IMG/VR virus record: IMGVR_UViG_3300021181_000439
Location: 1 to 47,846 of that record
Origin: a virus
DNA length: 47,846 nucleotides
Strand: one strand, 5' to 3'
Positions 23,021 to 31,342 of this stretch are shown here, in pieces. The notes beneath the pieces are model-generated. The model made no database searches and was not told the DNA's origin. It saw only the letters and a list, made by a program, of their open reading frames with translations. Made by a program: the position numbers and the translations under genes. Each line of letters opens with the position of its first letter. Position 1 is the stretch's first letter.

Positions 23021-24289
23021 ATGGAGATCACAAAAGAACAAATCAAAGAAATGCACCTCACCGTTTTCGATGAGGTCATCAAAGAACGCTTGCCGGCAAT
23101 CATGTCGGAAGAGCGCGCGCAAACGGTCACCGAAGTCGTCTCGAAGCTTCGCCAACAGCGCGAAACCTTCGGACGCGACATCACGGGTTTGTCGGAAGCT
23201 CAAAAGAAGGATTTCGCGAAAGTTGCGCAAGCAGCTACCCGCGGTAACTTCAATCTCGACACCAAAGCAAACGAAGCTTTGATCGAGCAGCAAGACAACC
23301 GCGGCGGTTACCTTGTGTCCCGCGAACTTGCCGATGCGATCCTTCGCATTGCGGCTTCCGTTGGTACGGTTCTCAGTCAAGCCACGCATTGGGATATGAC
23401 GAGTGATGAACTCGCCATCCCCAATTACACCGGCGCGTTCCTCACCGGCGCATTCGTCGGTGTAGACGCTCCCGGTCAGGTGACTGGTCTCACCTTCGGT
23501 CAGACGCAGCTCATCATCAAGACCTGGCAGCTTGCCTTCGTGGTCGGAAACGACCTCTTGAAGGACGCCTCGGTCAACATCGCGGATTGGCTTCTCGCTC
23601 TCGGAGCGGAAGCGCTCGCGAACTATGTTGACTACCAGACCTTCGTTGGTGGCGCCAACACCGGAGATCCGACGATCGGTTTGCTCAACCAACCGACCTC
23701 GACGACCATCCAGCCCAATGGGCAACAGGTCAACAAGGTCTACCAGGGTGGCAGCTCGACTTCCACGATGACCACGTTCGAAAAGTACGCGGTCATCGAC
23801 GACTCGTCGCGTCTCATCGCTGCGATCGAAGAGTCGATTCTCCCGGACTGCGGGTTCTACATGCACCGCACCGTCTGGAACAACATCGTCACTGACAAGG
23901 ACACCGCTGGCAACTACGTGTTGCCGTATGCGGGATGGGCCAAAGTCGAGCCGATGGTCGAAGACGTGAAGGGCGGTGGGCCGCTCAAACCTGCGGGTTA
24001 TATCCGCGGTTACCCGGTCTACACGAACCGCTGGATGCCGGCTATCGGTGACAGCAACCGCAACGGCTTCTCCGATGGGGCAGGCAATCCAGCCGTACTC
24101 TTCGGCGCCATGAAGACCGTCGCCTTTGGCGACAAAGGCGAAATGGAAGTGGACCAGTTCAATTCCGGTTCTTTCGGCGGCAAGGAGATCGCTCTGGCAA
24201 ACCAGCGCGGCATCATCTATCGCCGTCGCTGGAACGTCAGCCCGACGCTTTTGCGTGCTTGGGCTGTCGCCTACACCTCGTCCTCTTAA
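23021..24289 (+). CDS. major capsid protein, HK97 fold
   Basis: The 422-residue protein has an N-terminal helical delta-domain-like region (1-85). The HK97-type shell domain follows: GGYLVSRELADAILRIAASV, TWQLAFVVGNDLLKDASVNI, PAGYIRGYPVYTNRWMP, AVLFGAMKTVAFGDKG, and the closing IALANQRGIIYRRRWN. Position after the protease/scaffold confirms it. The N-terminal ~80 residues are the likely protease-removed part. Confidence 0.93.
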   Translation: MEITKEQIKEMHLTVFDEVIKERLPAIMSEERAQTVTEVVSKLRQQRETFGRDITGLSEAQKKDFAKVAQAATRGNFNLDTKANEALIEQQDNRGGYLVSRELADAILRIAASVGTVLSQATHWDMTSDELAIPNYTGAFLTGAFVGVDAPGQVTGLTFGQTQLIIKTWQLAFVVGNDLLKDASVNIADWLLALGAEALANYVDYQTFVGGANTGDPTIGLLNQPTSTTIQPNGQQVNKVYQGGSSTSTMTTFEKYAVIDDSSRLIAAIEESILPDCGFYMHRTVWNNIVTDKDTAGNYVLPYAGWAKVEPMVEDVKGGGPLKPAGYIRGYPVYTNRWMPAIGDSNRNGFSDGAGNPAVLFGAMKTVAFGDKGEMEVDQFNSGSFGGKEIALANQRGIIYRRRWNVSPTLLRAWAVAYTSSS

Positions 24290-24305
24290 TCGGCTCGCTG
24301 ACCGA

Positions 24306-24333
24306 GGCTTTTGCGTAATCCTCACGCAAAGCC
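24306..24333 (+). terminator. hairpin after the capsid gene
   Basis: GGCTTTTGCGT (24306-24316) pairs with ACGCAAAGCC (24324-24333) with one bulged T. No long T tract follows, so it may attenuate or protect the 3' end rather than stop transcription fully. Confidence 0.5.
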
Positions 24334-24353
24334 AATCAGCCAATCTTACTCGG

Positions 24354-24359
24354 TAACAT
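24354..24359 (+). promoter_or_regulatory. -10 (TAACAT), leaderless
   Basis: The hexamer ends 8 nt before the ATG at 24368. No Shine-Dalgarno. Confidence 0.5.
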
Positions 24360-24367
24360 TTCTCTGT

Positions 24368-24583
24368 ATGAGCGACGAACCAGTAGTCGTCGGCAGCGAA
24401 ACTCCCGGCGAACAACCGGCACCCGAAAGCACTCCGGCTCCGGCCGAAACGCCTTCGGAGGTGCCGAGTGGGGAAGTTCCTGCCGAGCAAAAGGCCGGAG
24501 ACGCGTGCACTACGCCCGACGGGCGTCCGGGCACGCTTTCCGATCAGGAAGGGCAGCTCGTCTGCCTTCCGAACCAGGGCTAA
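24368..24583 (+). CDS. small Pro/Glu-rich protein with a Cys-flanked module
   Basis: The 71-residue protein has a disordered Pro/Glu/Ala-rich N-terminus. A C-terminal module (residues 43-68, AGDACTTPDGRPGTLSDQEG, then LVCLP) matches one in the protease/scaffold protein (217-246). Located right after the capsid gene, it may bind the capsid or the scaffold. Function not known. Confidence 0.65.
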   Translation: MSDEPVVVGSETPGEQPAPESTPAPAETPSEVPSGEVPAEQKAGDACTTPDGRPGTLSDQEGQLVCLPNQG

Positions 24584-24630
24584 CAGGCCACGCGGTCGCC
24601 CGCCGCACCCGCCGGATCGACGCGCGGTAA

Positions 24631-25152
24631 GTGGCAAAATTCAAAATTCGTATGCGTTTCAATCCATACGATGACGTGTACACGAAGCAGTCAACCGTAA
24701 GTTCTGTCGGCATTCTGTCCTTGACGGGCAGCAGCGCCCAGACCGGCGACAGCTTCGATACGTCAGTCGGCCTTGAGTCGTTGATGGTCCGCGTCCGCGC
24801 GGAGATCGCTTCCGGCTCGCCGTCGGCGGCCAGCGTTGCCTGGGCTCTCCAAGAGTCTTCCGACAACAGCACGTGGGCCGCAGCCGTCGATAACACGGGC
24901 ACCGCGATCGGCGCGACACTCAACGTGCTTTCTGCGGCACAAGTCAGCGAAGCGCGTGTTGAGGGCATCATGCTCTACAACAGCAATGCTTCCGCTGCGC
25001 CATACGGTGGCCGCAAGCGCTATCTGCGCATCGTGCTCACACCCGCTTTCACGGGCGGCACGAGCCCGGCCATCCTGGCGGACGCCATGTTCATTGGCGC
25101 GCCCGGAACCGGCATGCAGCTCCCGGTCCGCACGACCGTCTCGAATACCTAA
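24631..25152 (+). CDS. capsid decoration or cement-like protein
   Basis: The 173-residue protein is a beta-rich Ser/Ala/Thr protein (LSLTGSSAQTGDSFDTSVGL, VAWALQESSDNSTWAAAVDN, KRYLRIVLTP). This resembles phage capsid-cement or auxiliary head proteins encoded after the capsid gene. The start is either GTG 24631 or ATG 24652; neither has a clear ribosome-binding site. The GTG gives the more usual N-terminus. Confidence 0.65.
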   Translation: MAKFKIRMRFNPYDDVYTKQSTVSSVGILSLTGSSAQTGDSFDTSVGLESLMVRVRAEIASGSPSAASVAWALQESSDNSTWAAAVDNTGTAIGATLNVLSAAQVSEARVEGIMLYNSNASAAPYGGRKRYLRIVLTPAFTGGTSPAILADAMFIGAPGTGMQLPVRTTVSNT

Positions 25153-25211
25153 CGTATTCGACCCTCGCTTTGCCTCTGTTCACGCGGAGGCAGCGACGAG
25201 GGCAACCCTCG
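25142..25211 (+). promoter_or_regulatory. alternative hairpins in the 25153-25215 leader
   Basis: CGAATAC/GTATTCG forms a hairpin over the previous stop (25142-25160). CCCTCG (25162-25167) can pair with CGAGGG (25197-25202), extended by TGCCTC/GAGGCA. The same CGAGGG can instead pair with a second CCCTCG at 25206-25211, right before the start codon at 25216. The two folds exclude each other. Confidence 0.45.
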
Positions 25212-25215
25212 ATCT

Positions 25216-26112
25216 ATGGAACAAGTCTCACCTTTCGCTTTGACGACCTTACAGCGGGTAAAAGACCTGCTCTTCGACCCTAACAAGCTCATAACGATAA
25301 CGGCTACGACGACCAACAATAGCCCCGCACTATCGAGCGTCACGATCCCAAGCGGCAAAACCGTGCTGGTGGGACAAATAATCACGGGGGGCGGCGTTCC
25401 TACCGTCGCGACAAACGGAATACCCGTTGGCACCGTCATTACGGCGCTCGGCAGCGGCGCACTCACCATGTCGCAGAATGCCACGGCATCGGCGACCGTA
25501 ACCCTTTACATCATCGACCAGCCGGTCGCTTTCGATACGGTGCTGACACGCCTTATCAACTGGGCCACCAACTACATCAATAACGAATGCGGGCGGCCGG
25601 GCGGCTTCGTGCAGCAGACCTACGCCAATGACACGTACTCGATCGACAATCCGTGCCAAAGCTTCCTTCTCCTTCGAAACACCCCGGTATTCTCCCTTAC
25701 AAGCCTCCAATGGCGCGCAGGCACGCCCACCAACCCGAACTGGACCGACTTCATCCCCGATCAGTTCGAACTGGTAGACCCCCGGACAGATCCCATTTCA
25801 GGCACTACTTGGTATCCCTCCGGCCAAGTCCGCGTCTACGGCGTCCTGCCACGCATCTACAACAACATGATCCGTGCGACCTACACCGCTGGCTATCCGG
25901 TCAATTGGGCCAATCCCGAAGACCACAACACCCATTGGCTTCCGGGCGACCTCACGAACGTCTGCGAAAACCTCGTCGTCAGACGGTTCAACCGTCGTCA
26001 GCTTGCAGGGAAGTCGTCCGATCGCGTCGGCGACGCATCAACGACGTACCGCAATGAGATTGACGCAGAAGACCTCGACGTGCTCGGCCAATACCGCCAG
26101 CTCAATTTCTGA
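25216..26112 (+). CDS. head-tail connector (gp6-like) with an inserted beta domain
   Basis: The 298-residue protein has the helical connector core split around an insert. Residues 1-22 and 100-298 (FDTVLTRLINWATNYINNEC, MIRATYTAGYPVNW, CENLVVRRFNRR) fit the phage DNA-packaging/connector family. Residues 25-98 form an Ig-like module (VGQIITGGGVPTVATNGIPV, then TMSQNATASATVTLYI) that recurs in the tail tube protein. Confidence 0.75.
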   Translation: MEQVSPFALTTLQRVKDLLFDPNKLITITATTTNNSPALSSVTIPSGKTVLVGQIITGGGVPTVATNGIPVGTVITALGSGALTMSQNATASATVTLYIIDQPVAFDTVLTRLINWATNYINNECGRPGGFVQQTYANDTYSIDNPCQSFLLLRNTPVFSLTSLQWRAGTPTNPNWTDFIPDQFELVDPRTDPISGTTWYPSGQVRVYGVLPRIYNNMIRATYTAGYPVNWANPEDHNTHWLPGDLTNVCENLVVRRFNRRQLAGKSSDRVGDASTTYRNEIDAEDLDVLGQYRQLNF

Positions 26113-26114
26113 AT

Positions 26115-26564
26115 ATGGATTTTCTCGTACGCATAAATAACATTGACCAGCTCATCGCGGCTTTTCGGCAAGCGCCCTCAATCGTCCCACCCATCGTGCA
26201 ACGTGCGCTTCTCGCATCGCAGGCGGTTCTCGCGAAATATACGACCCGCGACACTGTTCCCTTCATCACGGGCTTCCTCCTCCAGAGTTTCAGCGCGTAC
26301 ATGGAACCAGGCATCCTTCACTGGTATCCGACAGCCAGCTACGCCCGCTTTGTGGAATTTGGTACCGCCCCGCACGTTATAGAGCCGAAGAACGCTCGAG
26401 CGCTCTATTGGCCGGGCGCACAGCACCCTGTCAAACGCGTCAATCATCCAGGCACGAAGCCCAACCCCTACATGGAGCGCATCATCGCGGCCGCCACACC
26501 AGACATCAACGCCACGTTCGTCACCGCCTTACAGCAGATCACCAAGGCAATTGCCGCACAATGA
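26115..26564 (+). CDS. HK97 gp10-like head closure protein
   Basis: The 149-residue protein shows the family features: an N-terminal helix, RDTVPFITGFLLQSF, then YPTASYARFVEFGTAPHVI and NPYMERIIAAATPDI. The ARFVEFGT segment is diagnostic. It starts 2 nt after the connector gene. Confidence 0.85.
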   Translation: MDFLVRINNIDQLIAAFRQAPSIVPPIVQRALLASQAVLAKYTTRDTVPFITGFLLQSFSAYMEPGILHWYPTASYARFVEFGTAPHVIEPKNARALYWPGAQHPVKRVNHPGTKPNPYMERIIAAATPDINATFVTALQQITKAIAAQ

Positions 26565-26567
26565 TAT

Positions 26568-27020
26568 ATGGCTACCGATCTTGCAAAGCCCATTAAGACT
26601 CAAATACTCGCAAACCTTCAGGCCCTCGTCACGGCGGGTAAGCTTAGCTCTTTCATTTCACTCGACCAGCACCCCGATCCGCTCTCAATCCAGCCGACCG
26701 CCGGTTATCCGTTTGCCATTGTTGGAATGCCGAGAATTGCGTCAGACTTCGAAGATCAGGCGAATAACCTCCGCACCTATCGCTTTGACGTTCTCTTTGT
26801 CATCGACCCTTCGGCGCTTGCCAATCCGGATACGGATGTAGAAGACCTGATCGACGCTGCACTCAACCAGTTCGACAGCAACTTCACGCTCGCTGGCGCC
26901 GCCAATGCTGCTTTGCTCCCAGCTACCGTCCAAGGCCAGCCGGTATCCACAGGCACGAAAGACCTCCTGGTATTCGTGATAACATTAGAGGCAAGGAGTA
27001 CATATCAAACAGGAACATGA
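26568..27020 (+). CDS. tail terminator/completion protein
   Basis: The 150-residue protein has the expected size, position and alpha/beta pattern (IKTQILANLQALVTAGKLS, RTYRFDVLFVIDPSA, DVEDLIDAALNQFDSN, DLLVFVITLEARS). It starts 3 nt after the previous stop and overlaps the next gene by 4 bp. Confidence 0.75.
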   Translation: MATDLAKPIKTQILANLQALVTAGKLSSFISLDQHPDPLSIQPTAGYPFAIVGMPRIASDFEDQANNLRTYRFDVLFVIDPSALANPDTDVEDLIDAALNQFDSNFTLAGAANAALLPATVQGQPVSTGTKDLLVFVITLEARSTYQTGT

Positions 27021-27271
27021 GCCTCAACCAACCGCCATCCAACAAAATGCTCCAAACGCCCGTCGCGAAGAAGGGCTTCCATTTCGCCAGCGACGGCATT
27101 CACTTCGCAGAATTCATCGAGGCCGCTACGATCGAGGAAGCGACAGACATTTATCACAAGGTCAGGCGCGTCATGTCCCCAGCGGCTACGGCCATCGAAC
27201 CGCCAGCCGCATCAGCAACCGAAGAGCAATCCACACCCCTTCCCGAAGAAGAGGAGCAAAATAACAGCTAA
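27017..27271 (+). CDS. small protein before the tail tube
   Basis: The 84-residue protein starts at an ATGA overlap. Residues 15-55 (KKGFHFASDGIHFAEFIEAA, then DIYHKVRRVM) look folded; the rest is acidic and Pro/Ala-rich. No family recognised; possibly a tail assembly accessory. Confidence 0.65.
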   Translation: MSLNQPPSNKMLQTPVAKKGFHFASDGIHFAEFIEAATIEEATDIYHKVRRVMSPAATAIEPPAASATEEQSTPLPEEEEQNNS

Positions 27272-27274
27272 ACT
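27269..27274 (+). promoter_or_regulatory. -10 (TAAACT), leaderless
   Basis: The hexamer overlaps the previous stop and ends 8 nt before the ATG at 27283. Confidence 0.55.
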
Positions 27275-27282
27275 TACCGTAT

Positions 27283-28464
27283 ATGTCATCCAAAGGAATC
27301 GGGCGACTAATCCAAGTAGGAGTGGCCAAAGAAAGTACCCGCGGAACGGCTCAGTCTTCCGCCTCCTACTGGAATCCGTGGAGCGATCTCACGCTCGACG
27401 AGAAAAAGGAATTTGCTGTCGACGACCAGGCCTACGGCATCGTCGAGGACAACACCAACCTCACCCAGACGAAGAAGTGGGCGCAAGGCTCCCTTGCCGG
27501 TAACGTGGCCGATCAGACCATCGGCCTCATCGTCTATTCGCTCTTCGGCGCTCATGCCGTCAGCGGTTCCGGCCCCTATACTCACACCTTCAGCATCGCC
27601 GAAAGCGCCCAGCACCAGAGCTTGACGCTTTTCAAGCACGATCCGCTCACCGGCGTCGATTACAGCTACGCCAACGGCGTAGTCGAGAAGCTTGAGCTTT
27701 CCGTTGCCCTTAAGAAATTCGTGATGTTCACCGCTTCGCTACTCGCGCAGAGCGGCGTTTCCCAATCGGCATTCACGCCTTCTACCACGACCGAGAACCG
27801 CTTTGTCCCGCAGTATCTCGCGGCGAAATTCGCGCTCAACTACACTGGCCTCCAAGGCACCTACACCGTCACCGGCACGACGGACGGAACCACGGCCGTC
27901 ATCACAAGCGTATCCAGCACAGCCAATATCAAGGTGGGCATGTCGATCACCGGTACGGGCATTCCTGCAAACGCTACCGTCCTTTCGACTACTTCCAATA
28001 CCATCACCATCTCAGCGAACACGACCGCTTCGGGCAGCGGAGTGACACTCACTCTTGGACCGGTTTCGATCGCTCTCAAAAGTGCAAAGATCACGATCAA
28101 TCAGAACGTCGAAGCCCAGGAAGTTCTCGGCTCTCTTTCACCTGCGGATTTCCTCAACAAGGAATTTTCGGTTGAAGGAACATTCGAAGCGATCTTGCAG
28201 AATGAAAGCGACTTCAAGACCCAATTCATGGGTCCTACGCCCATTTCAATGCGTCTCGACCTCGTGAACACCGATGCCATCGCAGGCGGTTCAACGCACC
28301 CCGAACTCTACATCGATCTGCCAAAGGTAACCCTCCGAGAATACGGCACGCCCTACAAAGTGAAGGACCTCGTATATCAGTCGCTGAAATTCAAAGCTTC
28401 CTACAGCATCTCCGACACGCTGCTTGCCAAGGTCGTCCTCATCAACAGCGTTTCGAGCTACTAA
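27283..28464 (+). CDS. major tail tube protein with an Ig-like module
   Basis: The 393-residue protein fits a siphovirus tail tube protein: RLIQVGVAKESTRGTAQSSA, QSLTLFKHDPLTGVDYSYAN and the closing KDLVYQSLKFKASYSISDTL. Residues about 188-256 form an inserted beta module (VGMSITGTGIPANATVLSTT, then TISANTTASGSGVTLTL) like the one in the connector. Such modules often decorate the virion surface and bind weakly to cell glycans. Confidence 0.82.
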   Translation: MSSKGIGRLIQVGVAKESTRGTAQSSASYWNPWSDLTLDEKKEFAVDDQAYGIVEDNTNLTQTKKWAQGSLAGNVADQTIGLIVYSLFGAHAVSGSGPYTHTFSIAESAQHQSLTLFKHDPLTGVDYSYANGVVEKLELSVALKKFVMFTASLLAQSGVSQSAFTPSTTTENRFVPQYLAAKFALNYTGLQGTYTVTGTTDGTTAVITSVSSTANIKVGMSITGTGIPANATVLSTTSNTITISANTTASGSGVTLTLGPVSIALKSAKITINQNVEAQEVLGSLSPADFLNKEFSVEGTFEAILQNESDFKTQFMGPTPISMRLDLVNTDAIAGGSTHPELYIDLPKVTLREYGTPYKVKDLVYQSLKFKASYSISDTLLAKVVLINSVSSY

Positions 28465-28496
28465 CACCCGCTCCTTGCGCTTTTCCTGCCTCGTTG

Positions 28497-28502
28497 TACA
28501 TT
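28497..28502 (+). promoter_or_regulatory. -10 (TACATT), leaderless
   Basis: The hexamer ends 8 nt before the ATG at 28511. No Shine-Dalgarno. Confidence 0.55.
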
Positions 28503-28510
28503 GACGGCAT

Positions 28511-28630
28511 ATGCTACTTTTATTCATTCCGGTCATCCTAGGCGCGGTATTCCTCGCAGCTTGGATGTTCGCCGGCTTCGCGTTTCTCGGCTATAAATTT
28601 ATCCGAGGCGTTATTAAACTATTCTCATAA
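28511..28630 (+). CDS. 39-residue membrane peptide
   Basis: The frame (MLLLFIPVILGAVFLAAWMF, then AGFAFLGYKFIRGVIKLFS) is a hydrophobic helix with a basic tail. A leaderless -10 before the ATG and exact fit between two genes support expression. It could be a small holin-like or inner-membrane peptide; its place between tail tube and chaperone is odd. Confidence 0.6.
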   Translation: MLLLFIPVILGAVFLAAWMFAGFAFLGYKFIRGVIKLFS

Positions 28631-28636
28631 TCATTT

Positions 28637-28978
28637 ATGTCAGACCGCGAAACGTATCAGTTCACGACCCCCACTGGCACGGCCGTAGTCCTTCGTTCCT
28701 ATCTTTCTGGCCGAGAGGCATCCGATATCAAGAACCTCATGCTTTCATCGCTCAAGATGAGCATGAGCGACCTTGAGAATAAGAAGATCGACATGGGCGG
28801 GATCTCCGGTGACGTGATCGCCCAGCAGGAACGCAAGACCCTCGATTACTTGGTGGTCTCGGTCAATGGCGAAACAGAAAACGCCGTCGAGAAGCTCCTC
28901 GACCTTCCCTCGACAGAATACGACGCCGTTCTCAAGGAAATCGAAAAAATCAAAAACCCTACGAAGCCGGCGAACTGA
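28637..28978 (+). CDS. tail assembly chaperone, short form
   Basis: The 113-residue protein (TGTAVVLRSYLSGREASDIK, TLDYLVVSVNGETENAVEKL, EYDAVLKEIEKI) has the size, fold type and position of lambda gpG-like chaperones. A TATTCT at 28620-28625 ends 11 nt before the ATG. The downstream -1 frame is open and coding, so a longer product is expected. Confidence 0.82.
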   Translation: MSDRETYQFTTPTGTAVVLRSYLSGREASDIKNLMLSSLKMSMSDLENKKIDMGGISGDVIAQQERKTLDYLVVSVNGETENAVEKLLDLPSTEYDAVLKEIEKIKNPTKPAN

Positions 28979-29160
28979 GGTCTGCCTGGCATCGTTACTT
29001 TTCGACCGGCGCCGTAGAATACGAAGCCCAGCTCATTGCCGTCCTGTGCCGCGAAATGGCATGGACATACGAAGACTACCTCTCCCAGCCGCCCTGGTTC
29101 GTTTCCATGCTTCTTGAACTCATGAGGGCTGAAATCAACCACGCCAACAGCAGGGTATAA
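28637..29160 (+). CDS. tail assembly chaperone, -1 frameshift long form
   Basis: The -1 frame continues from the 3' end of the short form without a start codon of its own. It encodes ELRSAWHRYFSTGAVEYEAQ and onward to EINHANSRV, ending at 29160 just before the tape measure gene. This is the lambda G/GT arrangement. The A-rich stretch GAAAAAATCAAAAACCC (28943-28959), where both frames are open, holds the likely slip site. The exact heptamer is not canonical. The fused product would be about 174 residues. Confidence 0.8.
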
Positions 29161-29161
29161 T
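29156..29161 (+). promoter_or_regulatory. -10 (TATAAT), leaderless, for the tape measure gene
   Basis: The consensus hexamer overlaps the chaperone long-form stop and ends 6 nt before the ATG at 29168. Confidence 0.7.
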
Positions 29162-29167
29162 TGGGGC

Positions 29168-31339
29168 ATGTCTGATGCCCAACTGCAAATTGTCATCAGC
29201 GTCATCAACGACGCGGCTGGACAGTTGGCCGAAGTCGGTTCCCAGTTAGCCAGCCTTGCCGAACAAACCAGCACCGATGCGTCCGAAATGTCGGACAGCA
29301 TGTCGAGCGCGGCAAGCTCCATTTCCAGCAGCCTCACCGCCGCCGAGGAAGCCGCGGCCGAGGCTGCGACACAGACGGCAAACCAGTGGATCGACGCCGC
29401 CGATGAGATGGACACCGCCGCGAGCAGCACCGCCACGGCCGTAAGTGACAGCTACAGCCAGATTTCCGACTCCGCACTTGCTGCAGCCAGCGCCGCAAGT
29501 GCGGGCTGGCAGGAAAGCCTTAGCGAGATCGCCTCGCTGGGCGCAGCGACGGAAGAAGAGGTAAACGCGCAGTTCGCTGGCATGGCCGATGAAGCCGCAG
29601 CCGCAGGCGAGGAAATGGAATCGAGCATCAGCTCCGTTGGCGGCAAATTCCAAGCGGTAGGCATTCAAGCGGGGTTGGTCGGTGCGGCCTTCCTGGCACC
29701 TGTCGTCGAGTCCGTCCAGGACGCCGCGGATAAGACTTCGGCGCTCGCCCAAGGCCTCAATCAGATCAATAACATCATCAACAACGCCGGTAGCGGATCA
29801 ACCGCTGAAAACGCGACCCAAATCGCGAGCCTCACCGCCCAGATCAATGCCCAGAAGGCCTCGATTGCCGAGGATGACGCCGCGCTGCAACGGTGGACAG
29901 GAACCACGTTGGAAGTGGGCGCGGCGCACGAAAAGGCCGCCGCCAGCATCGCCACAGCCAACGTCAATATCGGCAAACTTCAGGCCGAACTCACGCCGCT
30001 CGCTTCACAAGGCGATCTGGTCGGCCAGTCGGCACAGGGCATTTCGAACAGCTTCGAGGGCCTCGCCACCCAGAACACCAATCTCGGCATCTCGTTCGAA
30101 GACAGCTATAACGCACTCGTTAGCTTTCTAAACCAAACCAAGAGCGTCAGCGACGCGACCGCCATGTATGGCGCTGCCGTTGACTTAGTCGCCTCCGGCA
30201 AGATCCCCGACATGACGACTGCGGTTCAGGACGTCACCCAGTCCTTCAGGGGAATGGGACGCGGCCTGCAACAGGTCATCCCCGATATGCAGGACGGCGT
30301 GTCAGGCATGACCGCCATCACCGAGATCACCACGGCCCTTGCAGGCTCTCCGCAGGTCGCCTTGCAGCAATACAACACCCAGGTAGCAGCGCTCGGTCAA
30401 CATTTCAACGAACTCGGAGCGGCGATGGCGAGCAACCTCCTGCCCGCCCTCACCCAGTTCCTCGTTATGGTCGATAACATCGTTCAAAAGCTGACCGCCT
30501 GGGCCGAAGCACATCCCAAGCTCGCCGAGGCTATTCTGGTTTTCCTCGGCCTTATGGGCGCCGCTCTCATTGTCCTCGGTACGATCCTCGTCCCGCTCGG
30601 TATGCTCATCATCGCAACAGAGGCACTCAATACCGGCTTGGCCCTTCTTGGCATCACCGCCAGCATCACGCTAGGCGCACTCTTCCTCTACATCGGCGCA
30701 TTCGTCGCCATTGCCGCCGTTGTTGCGCTTGTCATCGTCTACCACCAGCAGATCATGGACGCGATAAAGACCGCCTGGGACTGGATCGTCAATTTCATCC
30801 GGCAGGAGTGGCAGACGATCGTCCAAATCCTCTTTCCCGGAATGGGCGCCCTCGTATCATTCCTTGCCGATAACTGGACCACGATTCGGGGTGATGTAGA
30901 GGTCGCATGGAACGCCATCGCGACATTTATCTCGACGATCTGGGGAAGCATCGTTTCAGACGCGCAAACCGCCATCAGCAAGATTCAGTCGCTAATTAAT
31001 AACATCATGGCGCCGATCAGCACCCTGACCAGCGCCGCATCCAATATCGTAGGTGGCATAGGCGGCGTCGCCAACCTTGCAGTCAAGGCCTTCGCCGAGG
31101 GCGGAATCGTGTCCGGCCCTACTCTTGCGCTTGTCGGAGAAGCCGGTCCGGAGGCAATCATCCCGCTCTCAGCCTTTACTGGCGGCCCGTCATTGGCCGG
31201 AGCCGGCGGCGGCGGATCGGGGGCCGGCATCGTCATTAATATCAATGGCGGTAGCTATCTCAATCAAGGCGGCGCTCAACAGATCGCCCAAGCGCTCGCC
31301 ACAATGATCGGACAACAGCTCAAGCTCAAAGTCCGCTGA
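29168..31339 (+). CDS. tape measure protein
   Basis: The 723-residue protein sets tail length. The N-terminal third is Ala/Ser-rich coiled coil. The middle has the conserved tape-measure segment (VSDATAMYGAAVDLVASGKI, FRGMGRGLQQVIPDM), then hydrophobic segments (about 455-535, LGLMGAALIVLGTILVPLGM and IGAFVAIAAVVALVIVYHQ). The C-terminus has EGGIVSGPTLALVGEAGPEA, a usual tape-measure ending. At 723 residues the predicted tail is about 100 nm, by the usual 0.15 nm per residue. Confidence 0.93.
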   Translation: MSDAQLQIVISVINDAAGQLAEVGSQLASLAEQTSTDASEMSDSMSSAASSISSSLTAAEEAAAEAATQTANQWIDAADEMDTAASSTATAVSDSYSQISDSALAAASAASAGWQESLSEIASLGAATEEEVNAQFAGMADEAAAAGEEMESSISSVGGKFQAVGIQAGLVGAAFLAPVVESVQDAADKTSALAQGLNQINNIINNAGSGSTAENATQIASLTAQINAQKASIAEDDAALQRWTGTTLEVGAAHEKAAASIATANVNIGKLQAELTPLASQGDLVGQSAQGISNSFEGLATQNTNLGISFEDSYNALVSFLNQTKSVSDATAMYGAAVDLVASGKIPDMTTAVQDVTQSFRGMGRGLQQVIPDMQDGVSGMTAITEITTALAGSPQVALQQYNTQVAALGQHFNELGAAMASNLLPALTQFLVMVDNIVQKLTAWAEAHPKLAEAILVFLGLMGAALIVLGTILVPLGMLIIATEALNTGLALLGITASITLGALFLYIGAFVAIAAVVALVIVYHQQIMDAIKTAWDWIVNFIRQEWQTIVQILFPGMGALVSFLADNWTTIRGDVEVAWNAIATFISTIWGSIVSDAQTAISKIQSLINNIMAPISTLTSAASNIVGGIGGVANLAVKAFAEGGIVSGPTLALVGEAGPEAIIPLSAFTGGPSLAGAGGGGSGAGIVININGGSYLNQGGAQQIAQALATMIGQQLKLKVR

Positions 31340-31342
31340 TGT

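Noticed and set aside
23015-24637. 540-residue minus-strand open frame
   Set aside because: It is antisense to the major capsid gene, has Arg/Val-rich shadow composition and no motifs.
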